NCBI RefSeq assembly: GCF_041146395.1
Contig: NC_091012.1
Coordinates: 11,646,193-11,710,192 of the forward strand
Direction: 5' to 3'
Length of the DNA stretch: 64,000 bases
DNA from: Eulemur rufifrons
Lineage: Eukaryota > Chordata > Mammalia > Primates > Lemuridae
In this document: positions 30,702-43,616 of the stretch, piece after piece
Layout of the letters: the number at the start of each line of letters is the position of its first letter
Numbering within the stretch: position 1 is the first letter of the stretch
Made by a program: the position numbers and the translations under genes
The notes under the pieces: generated by a model
What the model saw: the letters and a program-made list of their open reading frames with translations, nothing else
Told to the model about the DNA's origin: nothing
Databases searched by the model: none

Positions 30702-31985
30702 AAGTGAGATAAATGTAATGACTATGGAAGTGCTTTCCCAATGCATTAGCCTTCAAATGCACAACAGTACTTATTCTGAAAGTAAACAATAATAATGTAG
30801 AGCACTGAACATACCTTTACTTCTATCACAGATCTTATTGGACATGAGAGAACTTACACTGAAAGAAACTCTCCAATATTTTCTCAAGCATTGCTCAACA
30901 TCGGAAAATTTTTGATAGATAGAAACCTTACAAATTTAATGAATGTGAAAAAAGATTTATCGAAAAGGTATATCTTAGAGAACAACACAGAATTGATACT
31001 TAAAACTACTTTACATATATAATAAATTTTGGAACAGATTTAATCAAAAATCAAGTCTAAATAGATATCAGAGGATTCACAGTACAATGCACTAAGGCAC
31101 TAACACATTCAACCATTTCTTTAAACCAGGTTGTTGTTTATAGAGAATAATCCAGTTAAAATAGTTAGATAATTTATTTGTATGTCAGTTTGAAAAAAGA
31201 GAGAGGTTTTTTGAGAGTTATAATTACATGTAAAATATACTTTCTGGTCAGGGTGGGGTGAAAATGTAACAAAGTATAATTTTTTGCATTTTTTGACAAG
31301 CAAATATTGATGTGATTCAACTCTCAAAGCAGTAGATGTTATGCTTTCATTCCTAGTATATATGTGAATGTGTGTTTTTAATGGTAGCTACATCACAGTT
31401 ATTAGAAGTCTTTCTGTCTTAAGTAGGCATCATTCATGTACTTTTCCATGGAAAATTTAAATCACTGAAATGTAACATGTATGAAATGGAGAGGTGCTTT
31501 GTGGTTGACTTTTAACAAACAGTATTTCAAGTGATGTATAATGTAGGTATACAGACTAATATTCTTCTCATTATAATCAGAATGAAACAATTGCAATATT
31601 AGAAATAAATTGTTTTACTAATTGCAAATTACAATGATGAAATAGAGTGAATTTTGAAATATTTTTAGATTACATGTAAACTTAATTTGTTTTATTAAGC
31701 TAAAAAACGTTTCTATTGTGTCAAACATGTTGTAGATTGAATGAAGTGTTTTCTTGCCACTAACATTAACCTGTCTGATGTTACTCAGGGTTGGAGGTAA
31801 TGGATTGTAAAAATGTACAATTGGTTACACACTAAAATGACATCATTTGTGATCCTTTTTTTCTGCGGCTTTTAATTTCTAATACTTCAAAGTATAATGT
31901 TCCCAAAAGTTTTATTATTTTTTATTATTTTTGTAATTACATTGTTACTGTAATCCTTATAATAAAGATTGTCCATTTAAAGAAA
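30702..31985 (+). other. Probable 3' UTR of the KRAB-ZNF gene
   Basis: AT-rich sequence that starts with very decayed finger-like remnants (to about 31090). It runs to a candidate poly(A) signal at 31961. No transcript evidence; the assignment is by position. Confidence 0.45.
31961..31966 (+). terminator. Candidate poly(A) signal AATAAA
   Basis: AATAAA in 'cttataataaagattgtcc', about 1.5 kb after the stop, a plausible 3' end for this gene class. Another AATAAA lies near 31604. Confidence 0.4.
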
Positions 31986-34300
31986 ATCCATCCATTTCTG
32001 AACACTGAATGACTACTTGTTCCATTTTATTCTACATTTTTCTTTCAACATGCAACCTCTTTAGCCAGTGAAGCACAAATAAACACATTTTTTATTTACA
32101 TGGAATCAAACATACAAATACATCATGGTTAAGATGAACTTTAGTTGTAATAGATTTACAGAGTAAGTAATTATGTTTGTGTGAATGTGGATGTATACCT
32201 ATTTTCAAAAGAAAAGAAGAAATATTGGAAAAAATAGGTAATTTCAAAAGTGTTGAGAATTTACTAGCGAACTAGAAACTTCAAAGATTCTAAAAGCAAA
32301 ATTTTTTGCTTTATGTTGAATTAATTTGTTTAAAACCCTAAAGCTTCTGGTTCAGAACCTTCCCATGCCAGTCTTCTGTTCTTACATGCTTATTACTCAT
32401 GCTAGGCCTGATGTATAATTTTATTATTTCAAAGTTCATTAAGTATTCTTTATATGACATGCTCTTCAATTATAAGAATGATTTTTATAAAATTTAATAG
32501 TGCTCATAAAATAATCTGAAGGTATGAGTAATTCCACAGTGTATCAAGTTCATTATATTTACTCAGGACATTCTATATTTTCCTTCTAATTTGGGGAGTG
32601 TATTGAAAGTACTTTTGGTCACTGTTTCTTTTACTTTTTGTCATTGACCTAATTGATTTATTGACTGTGTCAGGGTAATTTGTTCAGGTAAACACTAAGA
32701 AGGATTTATAAATTATGGGGTTGTTTTGGTATTTAAATAGAAGGAACAAGTAGAGGACAGTGTTATGTATGTAATAGATGCTTTATAATTAGCAGTAAAT
32801 ATTTCTGTGGGAATGAAATTGTGGCTCCAGGTAAGAGATTGAAAATGTGCAGGGTGAAAAAATGGCACTGATTTTGCATGTGGAGAGAAGAGATCTACAG
32901 AACAACCAACGCTTGGAATTTATAAGTGGAAACTCTGCTCTTTGATTTCATAATTTTCTCCGGTTTTTGCTATCTTTTTATCTTCATTCCCTGCTACAAA
33001 TATATCTAAGCCATTCTTCTTTCTGGCTGTACTTGGGCTATAACTTTCTCACTGTTGTACTCACCCCCTGTCAGTTCACACAGTACTTTAAAAGTTTTGA
33101 TGAGGAGTGCAGAATTTTTTAATTTGGTGAAAAAATAATTTAGAGAGTTTGAGGCCATTTATAGGTTATACATGCAGCATTCTGATTACTTAAGATTAGA
33201 GAGATTCAGTGTCCTAAGCTAAAAGTAAGAGCCTTAAAGTACAAAGAAAGATAAACAATTCTGAATGCCAGAGGATTAAATCAAGAACTCAGTATTGTTT
33301 GCTTTGTAAAGGCAAAATTTTATTAGATCCTAACATATAGTGTCATAAATATGAAAATAATTAAAATAAGGAAAGCATTAATAAGTGTGTGATGTATATG
33401 GTAAGCACTATATAAAGAAACATCAGAACTTGGCCACCTTTTAATAGAGAGTTTAGGTAAATGAAGAAGTTTGAATTTAATTTTCTATCAATTACTTATA
33501 GTACAACATATGTATCCATCTAGAATCTACTTATGAGTGTGTATTTTCAGTGTATTTTTATAATTTAATACAATGATTTCTGTGGATTTAAAATTTGGAA
33601 TAATCTTTCTTTACCTGATATTTCAATCTTAGAGAATTTATTTTACATGACTTTATTTCAGTTCGTTCAGTACATAGTACACACTTTTCATTTTCAGTCA
33701 TCTAACTGTGGCCAACAATTTGGTCATTCTCTCTAGAGGAATCTCGGATCATGGCAGCTTTTTGATTGAAAATTTCATCAGTGATTTGGCATGCAATCTT
33801 CTTTTCTGTGCTGACAGTGGCCAGAGGTGGGACAGTGAGCACTACATATCTCTTTATTGTCTTCCATACCATAATCATCAACACCAAGAAGTCCAGTTGT
33901 CCTTAGCTTCAAATAAAAGCATTAAAGCCCTTTTCATGTTCTGTGCTGGATTCTGAATCTGCTGGTAAATATCAGAGTTCCCTTGCTTATGACTGACAAA
34001 TAGAATGACAAAAACAGCACTAAAGCTCTATATTTTTGATACTGTTCAGTTAAGCTCATGACAAAGATCCAGGCTCAGCATTTAGAACAATGCTATACTT
34101 CAAAGATTTTTATTGATTTTTTTAATTGACTGATTACCTTATATGTATTTATCATGTAAAACGTGATGTTTTGAAATATATATACATATACACACACACC
34201 CATTTTCTAATGCTTATTCTATCTAATTAACAGATGCTTTAATTCTCATAGTCATCACCTTTGTGGTGAAGAACATTTATCATTGACTGTCTCAGCATAT
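31986..34300. other. Intergenic, AT-rich
   Basis: No repeat or gene called. A 61-codon minus-strand frame at 33702-33887 is described under findings. Confidence 0.4.
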
Positions 34301-34309
34301 AGGTTTTTT

Positions 34310-37226
34310 TTAATTTTATTTTTTTTGTTCTTATTTCAGCATATTGGGGTAAAAAAGTTAAGGTTACATATATTGCCCTTACCCCTCCCTGGAGTCAGAG
34401 CTTCAAACGTGTCCATCCCCTAGACAGTGAGCGTCACACTCATTATATATGTATACACCCATCCCCTCCCCCACCCACATCTGCCCGACACCCGATTAAT
34501 GTTATTCCTAAATGTGCTCTTAGGTGATGTTCATTGAAACCAATTTGATGGTGAGTACATGTGGTGCTTATTTTTCCATTCTTGTGATACTTCACTTAGT
34601 AGAATGGGTTCCAACTCTTTCCAAGAAAATACAAGAGGTGCTATATCACCATTGTTTCTTATAGCTGAGTAGTACTTCATGGTATACATATACCACATTT
34701 TATTAATCCACTCATGTATTGATGGATGGGCACTTGGGTTTTTTCCACATCTTCGCAATTGTGAATTGTGCTGGTATAAACATTCGGGTGCAGATATCTT
34801 TGTTATAGAATGTCTTTTGTTCTTTTGGGTAAATGCCCAGTAATGGGATTCCTGGATCAAATGGTAGATCTACTTGTATCTGTTTAAGGTATCTCCATAC
34901 TGCTTTCCAGAGAGGTTTCACTAGTTTGCAGTCCCACCAGCAGTGCCTGAGTGTTCCTATCTCTCTGCATCCACACCAACATTTACCTTTTTGGGACTAA
35001 GTGATATCTCAGTGTGGTTTTGATTTGCATGTCCCTGATGATTAGAGATGTTAGAGATTTGTTTCATGTGTTTTTTGGCCATTCTTCTGTCTTCTTTTGA
35101 AAAATTTCTGTTCATGTCCTTTGCCCACTTTTTGATAGGTTGTTTGATTTTTTCTTGCTGATTTTCCTGAGTTCTAAATAGGTTCTAGTTATCAATCCTT
35201 TGTCAGATGTGTAGAATGCAAAAACTTTTTTCCATTCTGTAGTTTCTCTATTTACACTCGTGACAGTTTTTTTTTTTTTTTTTTTTTTTTTTGGCTGTGC
35301 AGAAGCTTTTTAATTTAGTAAGGTCCCATTTATTTATTTTTGTTGTTGCTGTGATTGCCTTTGGGGTCTTCTTCATAAATTCTTTGCCTAGGCAAATGTC
35401 TTTAAGAGTCTTTCCCACATTTTCTTCTAGAATTCTAATCGTTTCACACCTAAGGTTTAAGTCTGTTATCCACCGTGATTTGATTGTTATGAGAGGTAAA
35501 ATGTGTGGATCCTGTTTCAGTCTTCTACATGTGGCTATCCAGGTTTCCCAGCAGCATTTATTGAATAAGGATTCTTTTCCCCAGAGTATGTTATTGTCTG
35601 CTTTGTCAAAGATTAGATGGCTACATGAGGATGGTTTTATATCTGGATTCTTGATTCTGTTCCACTGGTCTGTGTCCCTGTACTTGTTCCAGTACCAAGC
35701 TGTTTTAATAACCACAGCTTTGTAGTATAGCTTGAAGTCTGGTAAATTAATACCTCCCATTTTGTTCTTATTGCTTAAAATTGCTTTTGCTAAATGGGGT
35801 CTTCTCTGGTTCCATACAAAGCATAAAATTATTTTTCCTATATCTGTGAAAAATGATGTTGGTAATTCAATAGGGATTGCATTGAATCTGTAGATCACTT
35901 TGGGTAGTATGGACATTTTAACAGTGTTGATTCTCCTGATCCATGAGCATGGTATGGTTTTGCACCTATTTACATGTTCTGCAATTTCCTTCCTCAGTGT
36001 TTGATAGTTCTCCCTGTAGAGGTCTTTTACCTCCTTAGTTAAATGTATTCCTATGTTTTTTACTTTCTTTGTTGCTATTGTAAAGGGTATTGAATCTTTA
36101 ATTTGGTTCTGTGTTGACTGTTATTGGCATATATGAATGCCTCTGATTTGTGTGTATTGATTTTGTATCCTGACACTCTACTGAATTCATTTATCAGTTC
36201 CACGAGTCTCTTGGTTGAATCCTTGGGGTTTTCTAGATATAATATCATATAATCTGCAAAGAGTTAGAGTTTGATCTCTTCTGTCCCCATTTGGACACCC
36301 TTCATTCTGCTCTCTTGCCTGATTGCTCTCACAGGGACTTCCAGCACTATGCTGAATAGCAGTGGGAACAGTGGGCAACCTTGTCTGGTTCCAGTGCTGA
36401 ATCAGAAGGCTTCCAATTTTTCCCCATTCAGTATGATGTTGGCTGTGGGTTTTTCATATATGGCTTGTATTATTTTTAGGGAGGCTCTGTCTATGCCTAT
36501 TTTGTTAAGCATTCTGATCATAAAAGGGTGTTGAATTTTTTCAAATGTTTTTTCTGCATCTATGGAGAGGATCATATGGTCTTTGTTTTTGCTTCTATTT
36601 ATGTGGAGCATTACATTTATAAATTTGTGTATGTTGAACCCTCCCTGTGTCTCTGGGATGCAGCCCACGTGGTCATGATGGATTATTTTGTTGATAAACA
36701 CCTGGATTAGATTTGCTAGGATTTTATTGAGAATTTTTACATCTATATTAATGAGGGATATTGGTCGGTGGTTTTGTATTTTTGATGCATCCTTTCCTGG
36801 TTTTGGTATTAGAGTTATGCTGGCTTCAGTAATACTGTGCATATTCTCAGATCACAATGGAAAAATAGAAATCAACCGTAATAGAAATTCTTGTTTCTAC
36901 TCAAAGCTATGGAGGCTAAACAACCTCTCCTGAATGATAATTTCATAAATGAGGAAATCAAGATGGAAATCAAAAGATTCTTTGAATTAAATGACAAAGG
37001 AGACACAAGTTATCAAAATCTGTGGGACACAGCTAAAGCAGTCCTGAGGGGAAAGTTTATTTCCATAAATGCCTCTATCAAAAAGACAGAAAATTTACAA
37101 ATAGACAACCTAATAAATAGATTCAAAGAGCTGGAGAAAGAAGAACAGAATGACCCCAAACTCAGCAGAAGGAGTGAAATTAATAAGAGCAAATCAGAAC
37201 TAAATGAAGTAAACAACAGGCAATTT
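34310..37226 (-). mobile_element. L1, 5'-truncated with 5' inversion (second twin-priming product)
   Basis: 34310-36838 is minus-strand L1: T-rich end, 3' UTR, then ORF2 from the C-terminus back to [21 protein letters not shown]. At about 36838 the strand flips. 36839-37226 is plus-strand ORF2 from the endonuclease end ([10 protein letters not shown]) to SELNEVNN. Between the two parts about 150 ORF2 codons are missing. Substitutions and stops are frequent. A perfect target duplication is not evident. Confidence 0.88.
35264..35292. repeat. Poly-T run inside L1 ORF2
   Basis: About 29 T where other copies in this window read gtttctttggctg (17709, for example). A homopolymer expansion within the L1 body, not its tail. 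Confidence 0.85.
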
Positions 37227-38504
37227 TAAATTGATCAAAATATAGTGATAAAAGATAAATGAAAATATCAAAATAACAAAATGGAACATAACCACAGAAT
37301 GTGCAGTCATTTATAAGGTAATACTCCAATGTTACAATCACATTTTTGTCCTACATTTGAAAATTTGCCTGAAATGGAAAAGTTGATGGAATAACCACCA
37401 AGAGAAAATATTTCAAACATAGTATCTTTAAACACAGACTAGTGAATATATTCTAATGACACGATAATGGCAAAGATATATCAAACTACATTAAGTAGTT
37501 TTGTTTTGTACCACTGCTGTTATTATTTTGAGACACATAAGACAAATTGGTAAGTAATTATACTGATATTATCAAAAACAAGATTTTCAGGAAAAGATAT
37601 ATTTTAAATAGATAGAAACAACTAATTGAAGTAAAAATTCTATAATTGTAATTTGAATTAGAAATATAAAATTATAGTTTATTTTTCTCTTTCTAGAAAA
37701 AGCATAGTTATTAACTCTCTGTTGCAAAAAACATAAAATCCATGCTAACTAGTAGCAGTGAGAACCAGAGTTTCCCAAAAGTTGTCTTTCAATATAATTC
37801 TCAGGTAAATTAATTATGATTTCTAAAGAAATGCTAACAATAGTCCTAAAACATATTCTTCTTCAGAAAGCAAGAGAGATATCAAAGAGTAATGAGGTCA
37901 AGTGAAAAGGAAGCAAGAGTACCTGAAGTAGTTCCACTGGGTAAAATTTGGACACTTTGAGTATCAAAAAATATAATAATTGAAGCATATTGAAACATCT
38001 AGATTTTAAGAAACTTCTCATTTCCTAACAATCTCTCTTCCCATAAATAAGATTATTCACCACTGGAGGAATACATATACTGTCTCTGTAATATGAATTT
38101 CATTAGTGTAACCAAAATTGTTACAAAAAGTATTTATTATGAAATGCAGAAGTTATAACAGAAATCACAATCATCATTTTTCCTTCCTTGATGAAATCAT
38201 GGATTCAGCCAAGGATCATCAGTGCCTCATAAATATTGGAGGTCGCCCTCGCCCCTGCTGGGGGCACTGGGATTGGAGAGATGACATAGGCAGACAGCAG
38301 ACAGGACGGAGCACTTGAACTCGAACTCTGTGCTGGGAGCGGTCCCACACCTCGTTTTTCTATTTGTTGTTGTTTTGTTTTGTTATTTATTATTATTATT
38401 ACGAAGTTTCATTCTTCAGCAAAAAGGAAAGCCAATAAATTTTTTGTATTTATGAACAAAATATTAACAACAGGGCAGTCAAGATGTGATTAGAACAAAA
38501 AATC
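37227..38504. other. Intergenic; AT-rich with a short GC-rich patch
   Basis: Nothing recognised, except a GC-richer stretch at about 38205-38350 of unknown nature followed by ATT/GTT-rich simple sequence at 38360-38400. Confidence 0.4.
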
Positions 38505-39205
38505 AAGCACTTTAATTTTTTTAGGTGTCAGATGAGTTTGTCAAATGATTTTCCATATCTATAAAAATTATATAATTTTTATTCCTTCTGTTGATGTGTT
38601 CTGTCACATTTATTGATTTGCATTTGTGAAATCATCTTTGCATCTCTGGGATAGATCCCACTTTATTATAGTGTATGGATTTTTTAATGTGATTTTGAAT
38701 TTGGTTTGCTAGTATATTATTGAGGATTTTTGCATCTATGTTCAATAAAGATACTGGCTGTGGTAGTGCTGGCCTCATAAAGTGAGTTTGGAAGTGGTCC
38801 CTCCTACTCAATTTTCAGAAGTGTGAGGTTTGGCATTGATTCTTCTTTAAATATTTGGTGCAATTCACTAGTGAATCCATTTGGTCCTGGGTTCTTGCTG
38901 GGAGATTTTTTATTACGGATTTAATCTCTTCATGGAAGACAATTTTTCCACAGAAAGCCAGAGGCCGTGGAGCTCAGGCTATGATGCGTGGCACGGTTCT
39001 TAACAGGCCACGCGCCGGTTCTGGGCTGCCGCCTGGGGGTTAGTGACCGTTGCTTTGCAATATAATCGTTTTCATGTCTGTAAAATTAGTAGTAATATCT
39101 CCTCTTTCATTTGTTATAGTACTAATTTGAATCTTTGAGTTCTCTCCCTCTCTCTCATCAATCTAGGGAAAAGTTAGTAAATTTTGTTGGTCTTTTCAAA
39201 GAAAC
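38505..39205 (-). mobile_element. Old L1 ORF2, split by a DNA-transposon fragment
   Basis: Reverse-transcriptase region of an old L1 on minus ('ggtttgctagtatattattg', 'agtgaatccatttggtcctg'). It is interrupted at about 38931-39055 and resumes with 'gtctgtaaaattagtagtaa'. Confidence 0.65.
38931..39055. mobile_element. DNA transposon fragment, hAT-like (tentative)
   Basis: GC-rich insert beginning 'catggaagacaatttttcca' and ending 'gcctgggggttagtgaccg'. The pattern is remembered from mammalian non-autonomous DNA transposons. Its edges fit an insertion into the flanking L1. The family is not certain. Confidence 0.45.
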
Positions 39206-39209
39206 AACT

Positions 39210-39420
39210 TTTATGATATCAGATCTCACAAGTCTTTAATCCATCTTGAGTTAATTTTTGTATATGGTGAGGGATAGTAGTTCAGTTTCATTTTTCTGCA
39301 TATGGTTCTCCAAGTTTCCCAGCACCATTTATTGAATAGGGCATCGTTTCTCAGTGTTTTTGTCTGCTTTGGTGAAAATCAGTTGGTCGTAGCTATATGG
39401 CTTTTTTCTGTATCTAAACA
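39210..39420 (-). mobile_element. Old L1 ORF2 C-terminal fragment
   Basis: 'tttcccagcaccatttattg' and neighbours. A different part of ORF2 from the adjoining fragment, so it is a separate piece or a rearrangement. Confidence 0.6.
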
Positions 39421-39489
39421 TATCTAAACATAAAAAGATACAATAAAAATGCAATAAAAAAGATTAAAAATGGTACACATATATAGGAC

Positions 39490-40370
39490 ACTTACTATGA
39501 ATGGAGCTTGCAGGACTGGAAGTTGCTCTGGGTGAGTCAGTGAATGAGTGGTGAGTGAATGTGAAGGCCTAGGACGTTACTGTAAACTATTGTAGACTTT
39601 ATCAAACTTAGGATATACCCCTTAAGTACACTTAGGCTACACCCCTTAATTTATTTTTAAAAGTTGTTTTTTCCTTCAATAATAAGTTAGCCTTATCTTA
39701 CTGTAGCTTTACTTTATAAACTTTTAATTTTTTTTAACTTTTTGACTTTATTTTAATAACACTTAGTTTAAAATACAGACTGTATAGCTGTATAATAAGT
39801 TTCTTTCTTTATATCCTTATTCTATACTCTTTGTTTTGTTTTATATCTTTTTTATTATTTTTTAAACTTTTTTTGTCAAAGACTAAGATAAAACACACAC
39901 ATTAGCCTAGGCCTACATAGGGTCAGGATCATCACTATTACTATCTTCCACCTCCACTTCTGTTCTACTGGAAAGCCTTCCTGGGCACTAACATGCCTAG
40001 AACTGCCCTCTTCTGTGATAGCAACGCCTTCTCTTGTAACACCTTCTGAAGGACCTACCAGGTGTAGTTTTACAGTTGAATTTTATAATAAGTATTACAT
40101 AGAAAGAGTACCTCTAAAGGAACAATAAAATGATAGTATAATAATTACATAAACCATATGTATTTCCAAATATTATGTACTGTACGTATGTGGGATACTT
40201 TTATATGACTGGCAGCACCTTAGGTGTATACACAAGCATCAACACAACCACACGAATAATGGATTGCACTACCATGTCTCTATACGTGAGAAGAATTTTT
40301 CTGCTCTGTTTTAATCATATTTTTGGTCCATCGTTGACCAAAATGTCATTCTCTAGCACATGACTGTATT
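39490..40370. mobile_element. TcMar-Tigger-like DNA transposon remnant
   Basis: Matches the remembered pattern of a Tigger-family element: 'cacattagcctaggcctaca', 'gggtcaggatcatcactatt', 'tgaaggacctaccaggtgta', and a right end 'tcgttgaccaaaatgtcatt' ending near the terminal 'catgactgta'. The left terminal repeat is not seen, and no transposase frame remains. Confidence 0.6.
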
Positions 40371-40763
40371 TGTACAATATATTTTTCTTTCTACACTGCT
40401 TTAACCATGTCTCACAGATTTCAAAATCTTGTGTTTTCATTTATAGTCAATTTTATTTATTTTTAAATTTCACTTGAATCATTGTCTTTGATTCAGTGAT
40501 TATCTAGTCATATGTTGTTTAGTTTGGAGATTATTCGAAATGTTTGAAGATTTTTCATGTTATCTTTTTGTTATTAATTTCTAGATTGATTTTACTGTGA
40601 TCTCAGCATACACTCTATGTGATTTGACTTCTTTTAAATGTGTTCAGTTTTTAATGGATTTATCATATTTGGTATTTGTTAGACACTTGAAAAGAAAGTA
40701 CATTCTATTGGTAGGTCGAGTTATCTATAAATTTCAATTAAATCAATGTCTTTGATGCTTGTA

Positions 40764-41190
40764 TTTGTTTTCTAGGGCTGCCATAACAAAGTACCACAAA
40801 CTGGGTGGCTCACCCTACAGCAATGCATTGTTTTACAATTCTAGAGGCTACATGTCTGAGATCAAGATGTAGGACAGGGTTGATTCTTTTTCAAGTCTTT
40901 GAAGGAAAAAATCTCTTCCATATCTCTCTTCCTCCTTCTGGTGGTTTGCTGAAAATATTTAGTTTTCCTTGACTTAAAATGTATCACTTCTCTCTATATG
41001 GGGTTCTCCCTGTGTCTGTCTCTATGTCTAGATTTTCCTTTTTTATAAGTACACCATCATATTAAATTAGGGCCCACCCTAATGACTTTATTTTAATTTA
41101 TCATCTACAAAGAACCTATTTCCTATTAAGGTCACATTCACAGCTACCGTAGGACTTCAACATATTTTAAGGGGTATATGATTCAACCCA
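40764..41190 (-). mobile_element. MLT1-like MaLR LTR (solo)
   Basis: On plus it reads 'ctagggctgccataacaaag', 'accacaaactgggtggctca' and, at the far end, 'ggcccaccctaatgac' and 'ggacttcaacatatttt'. This is the reverse complement of an MLT1 LTR. It splits the old L1. No internal region is attached. Confidence 0.7.
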
Positions 41191-42529
41191 AAATAATCCT
41201 GTTGTTTAGCACTTGTTGTCCTTGCTGATTTTCTCTGTGTGGTTGTCTTATCCATGTTGGGAGATGGTTTTTGATACCCCAACTATGATTGTTGATTTGT
41301 CTATTTCTCCAATAGTTCTATAAGTTTTTGCTTCACATATTTTGCAGCTCTGTTTTTGATACATATACATGAAAGACTGTGATGTAGGCTTAGTGAATTG
41401 ATCATATGGATGTGATATCTCTCTCTGACTTTAGTTATTTGCTTTGCTCTAAAGTCTGGTTTATCTGACATTAATCTATCCCCTCTTGTTTTCTTTTGAT
41501 TAATGTTTGCATGTGTATCTTTTTTTTATCATTGACTTTTAGCCTGTGCATGTTTTTATGTTTGAACTGAGTTTATTGTAGACACATCTAGTTGGATCAC
41601 ATTTTAAGTCCATTCTGCCAATCTTTATCATTTGATTAATGCATTTAAACTTAAATTTAATGTAATTAGCAATAATTTAGGGCATATGTCTGTCACTTTT
41701 GTTAGTTTTATGTTTGTTGCCTCTTTTCTTTTCCTGCCTTTCCTGCCTACTTGTTTAACTTGTTTTTGTATTGTAATTCCAATTTGAATCATCTATAATG
41801 TGTTGGACTATATCTCTTTGTATAGACTTTTTTAGTGATGTGTCCAGGTATTACACTATACATACATAACTTATCATAGTCCACCAGTGTTGATATTTAC
41901 AAGTTTGAGCAAAGAAACTTTATCTCCCTTTAAATCTTTTACCCTTTTTTTATTTATAATAAAATAATGTTAAGCATTTCCTCTATATGCATTGAGTACT
42001 ACATTGAATGATGTTATAATTTATTTTTAAATGTTAAACATAATTTAGAAAATTCAAGGGAAGAAGGAAAGTCTATTATTTTACATGTTTTATTCCCTCC
42101 TAATATTTCATGATTGCCTCTTTTTTATTTCTTTTCTGTTCCAAGAACTTTTCAAAGTTATTTGTTTAGTTAGACCAGCTCATGGTAACTTCTCTGTTTT
42201 TCTTTATTCACGATGTCTTTATTTTTTCTTCATTCTTGAAGAATATGTTCTCTGGATACAAAATTCTGGGTTGACAGTTCTGTTCTTTCTACACTTGAAA
42301 ATGTTTTGCCAATTCCTTTTTGTTTCCATGATTTCCATAGTTTTGATGGTTTCCATGAAAGCTGTCATTTGATTTTTCTCCTTATGTAAGGTGCCTTTTT
42401 TGTTGTTGCTGCTGCTTTCAAGATTTTATTTTGTCTTTAGTTTATCGGAAGTTTAATTGTGATGTGTTGTGGTATGGATAAGTCTAGGTTTTTCCTCTAG
42501 TTTTGTGGGTAGCTTATGGAATCTATTGG

Positions 42530-42585
42530 TGTGTGCATATATATATGTGTGTGTGTGTATATATATGTGTGTATTTTTTTTTTTT
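42530..42585. repeat. TATATG/TG microsatellite
   Basis: Imperfect alternating TATATG and TGTG repeats followed by poly-T. Confidence 0.8.
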
Positions 42586-42857
42586 TACTAACCTTGAGAG
42601 GTCCATAGTCATTCTTTCTTTGATCACTTTTTACTTTTTCAGCCTTCCTTATTTTTAACTCTCTTTTGGGAATTCTGATAATATGGATATTAGATCTTTT
42701 GTTTTAGTTCTATAGACCTCTGACTCTCTGTTCATTTTTAAAAGTCTATTTTCTATTTCTCTCTCTCTCTTTTTAGGTGGGTTAATGTATATTGTTCTAT
42801 CTTCATGTTCACTGATTCTTTCCTTTATACTCTCTATTTAGTTGTTTAGCCCATAAA

Positions 42858-42862
42858 ATGTT

Positions 42863-42894
<32 letters not shown>

Positions 42895-42932
42895 AAAATA
42901 TATGTGTGGGTATATATATATATATATAAAAT
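42858..42932. repeat. (TA)n microsatellite
   Basis: Two TA runs with a TATGTGTGGG interruption. Confidence 0.9.
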
Positions 42933-42969
42933 GTTGTTAAAATTTTGGGTGTTGCATTTTACACTTCTG

Positions 42970-43128
42970 ATTTTTTTTGAGTCTTGCTCTGTCACCATGG
43001 CTAGAGTGCAGTGGCATCATCTAGCTCACTGCAACCTCAAACCCCTGGGCTCAAGAAATCCTCTTGCCTCAGCCTCCCAAGTGAGTAGCTGTGAGTAGAC
43101 TACAGGTGTGAACTACCATACCAGACCA
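42970..43128 (-). mobile_element. Alu-type monomer
   Basis: One Alu arm in reverse complement: 'gagtcttgctctgtcaccat', 'ctcactgcaacctcaaaccc', 'gcctcagcctcccaagt'. No second arm follows, so it is a free-monomer type or truncated. Confidence 0.8.
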
Positions 43129-43616
43129 ATTCTGAAATTTTCATTTAATGCTTTTTATCTTCTATTTTGTTCTTGAGATTTTTAAAATTTCTTTCTTGAG
43201 GATTAATTATTCTCATTTATTTCCACTGTGTTTGTAATTGATCATTGAATCAATTTTGTGATAGCTATTTTAAGATCCTTGTCACATAAATCAAATGCTT
43301 GAGTTATGTCAGCGTACACATCTGTTGGTCATGATTTTCAGGTTGTGATTTTCTTGTTTCCTTGTACTACATGTGATGTATAATTGTATCCTAAGTGTTT
43401 AGTTATTGTGTTTGGAAACATTGTATCCTATTAAAATCCTCTGTTTTGCCAGATTTTCTCTGGTATCGCACCACTGGAGGAAGAACAGACTGTCCACAAA
43501 ACAAGAGAAAATATTTGTGGCACATTATGTTTGACAAAATAATTTTGTCTAGCATACAAAGAAAATTTTTACAAATTTTGATATAGATACAAACAAAAAC
43601 ATTTTGGTCAAGATAT

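Larger units (their letters stand above)
40375..43450 (-). mobile_element. Old L1, ORF2 N-terminus to ORF1 region, interrupted
   Basis: Minus-strand old L1 at 40375-40763, 41191-42969 and 43130-43450. Landmarks include endonuclease-region 'ttttactgtgatctcagcat', 'ctaaagtctggtttatctga' and ORF1-side sequence further right. It is interrupted by an MLT1-like LTR, TA/TG microsatellites and an Alu monomer. Confidence 0.6.
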
